Part shown: positions 60,732-64,000 of the stretch, one piece after another
How positions within the stretch are numbered: position 1 is the stretch's first letter
Layout: the number at the start of each line of letters is the position of its first letter
Origin: Flammeovirga sp. OC4
GTDB taxonomy: Bacteria; Bacteroidota; Bacteroidia; Cytophagales; Flammeovirgaceae
NCBI RefSeq assembly: GCF_000812565.1
Contig: NZ_JTAM01000002.1
Span: 1-64,000, forward strand
DNA: 64,000 bases
Direction: 5' to 3'
Position numbers and translations under genes: made by a program
The notes under the pieces: generated by a model
Database searches by the model: none
The model's input: only the letters and a program-made list of their open reading frames with translations
Told to the model about the DNA's origin: nothing

Positions 60732-61655
60732 CTAAATTTTATAAGGAAGAATATCTGTAATGTTATTTTCATCAATGACTTTTCCTTGGAAAGCTTTGAG
60801 TTTATTTCTGTACGATTCTATTTTAAGTGTAAGTGTACGATCTTCATTAAAGTAGTGCCATGTTTTCATGGATTCTCCCACAGGTTCTGAACTAGCTTTA
60901 GAAACCTTGAAAACTAACCCTTTTTCAACGTTATCTTTAAAGAATCGGTGTCCATTGAAGTAGAGTATATTGGCAGGGGTGCTTTGCACTCTAATTTTCT
61001 TTTCTAACTCTGGGTCGATTTGGAAAACATTCACGGCTTTACTCCAAAGTACTTTTTTGAAATAACCTTCGTTCGAATACCTCAGGAACTTTTCTTCTAA
61101 GTCATGCTGACAGATAAAGAAACGCTCAGAGTTTTTGTCTTCAAAATCTTGTTGATATTCATCTACAATCTGCCATGTTTTTCCATCAAGGTCAAACATA
61201 AAACCTTCTTTTAAGTGATCTAATGTAGGAAGCGTAGGATCAAACTCTGGTAGATTTAACGCCTTAGGTTTGATGCTTACTTTAGTTGGAGAGTACTTGT
61301 ACTTTTTCTTCTTAATACCATACTTCAGGGCAATATCTCTAAATATTTCCTGTGCTACTTTCCGGTTGAATTGCTTCACTTCTGATGGAATTGTAAATAG
61401 TAATACAAGCCACCAAATACCAAAGCCACCTCCTGTAATCCAGAAAAGAAATTGCTCTAACCATTTTCCAACATAACCTAAGGATACATTGAGTGGAAAA
61501 AAATGCAATAAATACATAATCACTTTAGAACGCTTAAACTTCTTCATCTCCTGATAGAATTCATATTGAGCCTCTTCAGGCATATCTTTAAATTCTAGAA
61601 TCATGGAGTAAGGAAGGTATTTTAGGTCTTTTTGTGATAAAATTAAATTTGACAT
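60732..61655 (-). CDS. TM2-domain protein with C-terminal DUF4178-like part
   Basis: 307 residues. Residues about 40-95 are a TM2 domain: two spans with a short turn (VIMYLLHFFPLNVSLGYVGKWLEQFLFWITGGGFGIWWLVLLFTIP), in which the G-rich loop is typical. After a basic linker (KKKKYKYSP) the C-terminal 180 residues look like DUF4178: LKEGFMFDLDGKTWQIVDEYQQDFEDK, FICQHDLEEKFLRYSNEG, then a second beta-rich half. The cytosolic part may sense or bind something near the membrane. The function is unknown. Confidence 0.75.
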   Translation of the reverse strand: MSNLILSQKDLKYLPYSMILEFKDMPEEAQYEFYQEMKKFKRSKVIMYLLHFFPLNVSLGYVGKWLEQFLFWITGGGFGIWWLVLLFTIPSEVKQFNRKVAQEIFRDIALKYGIKKKKYKYSPTKVSIKPKALNLPEFDPTLPTLDHLKEGFMFDLDGKTWQIVDEYQQDFEDKNSERFFICQHDLEEKFLRYSNEGYFKKVLWSKAVNVFQIDPELEKKIRVQSTPANILYFNGHRFFKDNVEKGLVFKVSKASSEPVGESMKTWHYFNEDRTLTLKIESYRNKLKAFQGKVIDENNITDILPYKI

Positions 61656-61885
61656 CTAGTATTGTGTTTTGATAGTGATTTTTCCATGTATGTGTTCATA
61701 AGAATTAAGGTGTCACTTATTTGAAATGTATCTAACTTATTATTAGGTAATTAAACAAAAAAATGACTTAATGTAAAATGAAAATAATGGAAATGTAAGT
61801 TAATTGTATAAATAAACTAGACGTGAAAATGTTTCATGGAGTTTCATAATAGTACTACAAATGTACTTTGTGATGAAGATAAATA
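61656..61885. other. Intergenic region
   Basis: No ORF, repeat or promoter box is clear here. The stretch from 61886 belongs to the hairpin listed separately. Confidence 0.3.
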
Positions 61886-61954
61886 AAGGGTGATGTAATT
61901 TGAGTAAATATTCAGTGAGTGGATCACTAAAACTTCTCAAATCATATCACCCTT
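61886..61954. terminator. Long hairpin after the 61981 gene
   Basis: Stem aagggtgatgtaatttgag / ctcaaatcatatcaccctt, with a 31-base loop; a T-rich run (tttattt) follows on the minus strand. Confidence 0.6.
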
Positions 61955-61980
61955 ATTTTGTGCTTTGATATTAGCATAAA

Positions 61981-63552
61981 TTAGGCAGGATAATCTTCAC
62001 CGATTAGTATTCTGGCTTTATCCTGAATTACCTCTTGAACTGTCTTTTTCTCAATTTTTCCCTCTAGCCAAGAAATAATATCAAAATACATAAATGGATG
62101 TTTTTCGAATTGATCATTTTCCAAGGGCTTCAATAAGTCTTTTAATTCAATAAAAGCATTGGTTAGCTCATGATCATTCATATTTCGGGATAGCTTTTTC
62201 AAGAATTTCATAATATAAATCTGAAACTTGAAAAGGTTGTCTTTACGCAACATGAAACGATAAGTCGACTTTACATAATAATCAACCAAGTCAGTATTTC
62301 CCATTTCATAATGACAGATTAGATTGACGATTCGAGCATAAACGTGTACATCTTCACGCACATCCATTTCTAATGCGTCAGAATTAATAATTCTATTAAG
62401 CCACTTAGAGGATAGTCTAAAATCACTTGCTCCAAAATAAAGGCAGGCAATTTTGTAATATAAAATTAGTCTAGAGTGCTTGTTGAGCTTTTCAATAAAG
62501 AACTCGATGTTATTTAGAAGTAAATTGACTCTTTGAACACCCCCTGTAAAATCACCCAGCATAAACAAGCGGTTAAACTCATGTACGTAAGAGTATTTTA
62601 AAAGCTTCATTTTGATATTCTCACTCAATTCAATCTTATCGTTGGAGCGGATTTTTCTGAAGAGTGATTTGGTCTCATTGAACTCTTTATATTTATAGAG
62701 TTTGTATTGCCCTATTAATAAGTTGTTGATGGTTCTGATATAAACGTCTAATCGAGATGGGATCAGATCAGTATCATTATGAAAAATGTTAAGGCATTTT
62801 TGAGCATAATCATAGCCTTTTTCTACCTCATGTGTAAAATAGTAAAAGCCGATATATAGTTCATAAAGTGATAATTTCTCATTGATGGAAAACTTATCTT
62901 CATCAATAGAAAGGATATCATTGTTGACGAGGTCATTGACTTTCTTTAAATCCTTTTCACTTTTTACATAACCAACCTTAAGATAGAAGGCATTTAACTT
63001 TGCTGAAATGTTAGAGAACTTGTTGATTTGATTAATGCGATCGTTGGTATCTTGTACTTCTTGGATTAATTTATTTACCCTTCTTTGATTGTGTTTATCC
63101 AAAGTGTGCGTGAGTAAACTTTTTTCCCACCTTAGTATTTCCAAGAGTAACTCCAAGTGATCACTTTTCTGAGCTTTCTTTTTACTCTTTCTCAAAATAT
63201 CCGCACACTGTTCATACAACCCTCTATTATATAATAGTTCAGCATGATCAATCATTTCTCTGATTTCGGCATCTTCCATTTTTGTTAGATGAAATTGCCT
63301 TAATGCTTGTAGAATTCTTTTGTAGAGATGCGCTTTTAAATTGGAGAACTGAATAGGTTTTAACTCAGGAGTGGAAGCTAATAATTGCTCCTCATCAAAA
63401 ACATCTTGCTTGTCAATTAGTTCAAATAGAAGCATAAATTTTTTTGAAGAATTATTCTTCGATTCGTTAGAAACAAGTTTAAAATAACGCTTCTCACTTC
63501 TCGACATTGATTTAATTAACTGATATAAGTGATTTGATCTTTCCTTAGGCAT
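61981..63552 (-). CDS. Hypothetical large helical-repeat protein
   Basis: 523 residues, all-helical, with TPR-like pairs (AELLYNRGLYEQCADILRKSKKKA; YELYIGFYYFTHEVEKGYDYAQKCLNIF; IACLYFGASDFRLSSKWLNRII) over its whole length. There is no signal peptide or membrane span. The N-terminal MPKERSNHLYQLIKSMSRSEKRYFKL is a basic, conserved-looking start that I have seen in Bacteroidota proteins of unknown role. It is divergent from leuA and could be any scaffold. No function is claimed. Confidence 0.7.
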   Translation of the reverse strand: MPKERSNHLYQLIKSMSRSEKRYFKLVSNESKNNSSKKFMLLFELIDKQDVFDEEQLLASTPELKPIQFSNLKAHLYKRILQALRQFHLTKMEDAEIREMIDHAELLYNRGLYEQCADILRKSKKKAQKSDHLELLLEILRWEKSLLTHTLDKHNQRRVNKLIQEVQDTNDRINQINKFSNISAKLNAFYLKVGYVKSEKDLKKVNDLVNNDILSIDEDKFSINEKLSLYELYIGFYYFTHEVEKGYDYAQKCLNIFHNDTDLIPSRLDVYIRTINNLLIGQYKLYKYKEFNETKSLFRKIRSNDKIELSENIKMKLLKYSYVHEFNRLFMLGDFTGGVQRVNLLLNNIEFFIEKLNKHSRLILYYKIACLYFGASDFRLSSKWLNRIINSDALEMDVREDVHVYARIVNLICHYEMGNTDLVDYYVKSTYRFMLRKDNLFKFQIYIMKFLKKLSRNMNDHELTNAFIELKDLLKPLENDQFEKHPFMYFDIISWLEGKIEKKTVQEVIQDKARILIGEDYPA

Positions 63553-63752
63553 CGTATTTATTATGATCTTTAATAACCTTACACATTGCCAAATTTACAT
63601 TCTATTCACATAAATATTAAATTAAACATCGTAAAATGTATTTTTTTTTGTTTTTGATGCTTTTAATCACCCTTTACATTAGCAAAACAATACCAATAGA
63701 ATTGTTTTAAAAATAGATTATAACAGACACCTTTCAAGAAGTGTTTAAGCCT

Positions 63753-64000
63753 ATGAACGATAAAGTATTTATTTTCGACACAACGTTGCGAGACGGAGAA
63801 CAGGTACCAGGGTGCCGTTTGAATACAGAGGAGAAGTTAGTTATTGCACGTGCTCTCGAAAATCTTGGCGTTGACATTATAGAGGCGGGTTTCCCAATTT
63901 CAAGTCCTGGTGACTTTGAAGCAGTTAATAGAATTGCGAAAGAAATTAGAAATGCGACAGTCTGTGGTCTTACTAGAGCGGTTAAAAAAGACATTGAGGT
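63753..64000 (+). CDS. leuA: 2-isopropylmalate synthase, N-terminal part (cut by window end)
   Basis: First enzyme of leucine synthesis, from acetyl-CoA and 2-oxoisovalerate. Only the first 82 residues lie in the window. [17 protein letters not shown] (residues 5-21) is the metal-binding start of the HMGL-like TIM barrel, followed by [21 protein letters not shown], the substrate-binding part characteristic of LeuA rather than homocitrate synthase. The start at 63753 is preceded by a stop-rich, AT-rich leader with a seven-base stem (aaacaat / attgttt). The gene continues beyond the window. Confidence 0.9.
   Translation, partial: MNDKVFIFDTTLRDGEQVPGCRLNTEEKLVIARALENLGVDIIEAGFPISSPGDFEAVNRIAKEIRNATVCGLTRAVKKDIE

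Noticed and set aside
63734-63994. Minus-strand frame across the leuA start
   Set aside because: The plus strand has the unmistakable start of leuA, so the antisense frame is a shadow.
1-64000. tRNA, rRNA or CRISPR arrays
   Set aside because: No cloverleaf-like T-arm pattern, rRNA stretch or regularly spaced direct repeats were found when reading both strands.

Overview
The window is AT-rich and reads as chromosome of a Bacteroidota bacterium of the Cytophagia/Flammeovirga type (lineage is inference). Evidence: -7 promoter boxes of the form TAnnTTTG, A-rich start contexts instead of Shine-Dalgarno sites, many exported proteins whose signal peptides end in -FAQ or in a lipobox, and families typical of the phylum (DUF5916/CBM9 protein, DUF6624 lipoprotein, CarboxypepD_reg-like protein, FdtA-type cupin, Mrp plus Nfu, membrane-embedded AraC regulator, MlaE/MlaF pair, FtsB-like protein). 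No rRNA, tRNA or CRISPR was seen.

Layout. 1-1.6 kb: an IS630-family element whose transposase needs a -1 frameshift, set between two half copies of a dispersed repeat. 1.7-8.2 kb: sucD, yidD, an exported papain-fold peptidase, an FdtA-type isomerase, a TPR protein, a beta-barrel protein and a fructosamine kinase. 8.5-16 kb: an SDR protein, a sensor-regulator with two glycan-binding-like modules, seven membrane spans and an AraC domain, the Fe-S genes mrp and nfu, and a large DUF5916 protein. 16.1-18.8 kb: an accessory island made of a second repeat copy and three overlapping genes for exported proteins; the middle one joins a minimal Rhs-core motif to a metzincin-type protease. 18.9-31.7 kb: mostly housekeeping and envelope genes (Xaa-Pro peptidase, subtilase, DEAD-box helicase, GtrA, DUF6624, M1 peptidase, FtsB-like protein, porin). 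31.8-36 kb: two closely related C45-type Ntn-hydrolases, one exported and one not, with a tiny transcription unit between them that has a similar promoter, and an AraC gene. 36.4-42 kb: M16 peptidase, mltG, endonuclease V and an Mla-type ABC transporter. 42.3-50.3 kb: AraC-SRPBCC-AraC, a Ca2+/Na+ antiporter, lipoproteins, a third C45-type enzyme and a third repeat copy. 50.3-64 kb: upp with a possible attenuator, a PspB-like/thioredoxin-like/MscS group divergent from a glycosyltransferase, a TPR lipoprotein with an NtrC-type regulator and an Hpt protein, a MATE exporter with a long structured leader, DinB, a TM2/DUF4178 protein, a large helical protein, and the start of leuA.

The most unusual items are the Rhs-metzincin operon at 16.7-18.8 kb, the C45 duplication with its micro-gene at 31.8-34.9 kb, the palindromic IS630 ends shared with a MITE-like repeat, the CBM-like/7TM/AraC regulator, and several leader or small-RNA candidates (upp, MATE, 8.2-8.6 kb). 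All functions come from reading motifs; no database search was possible.
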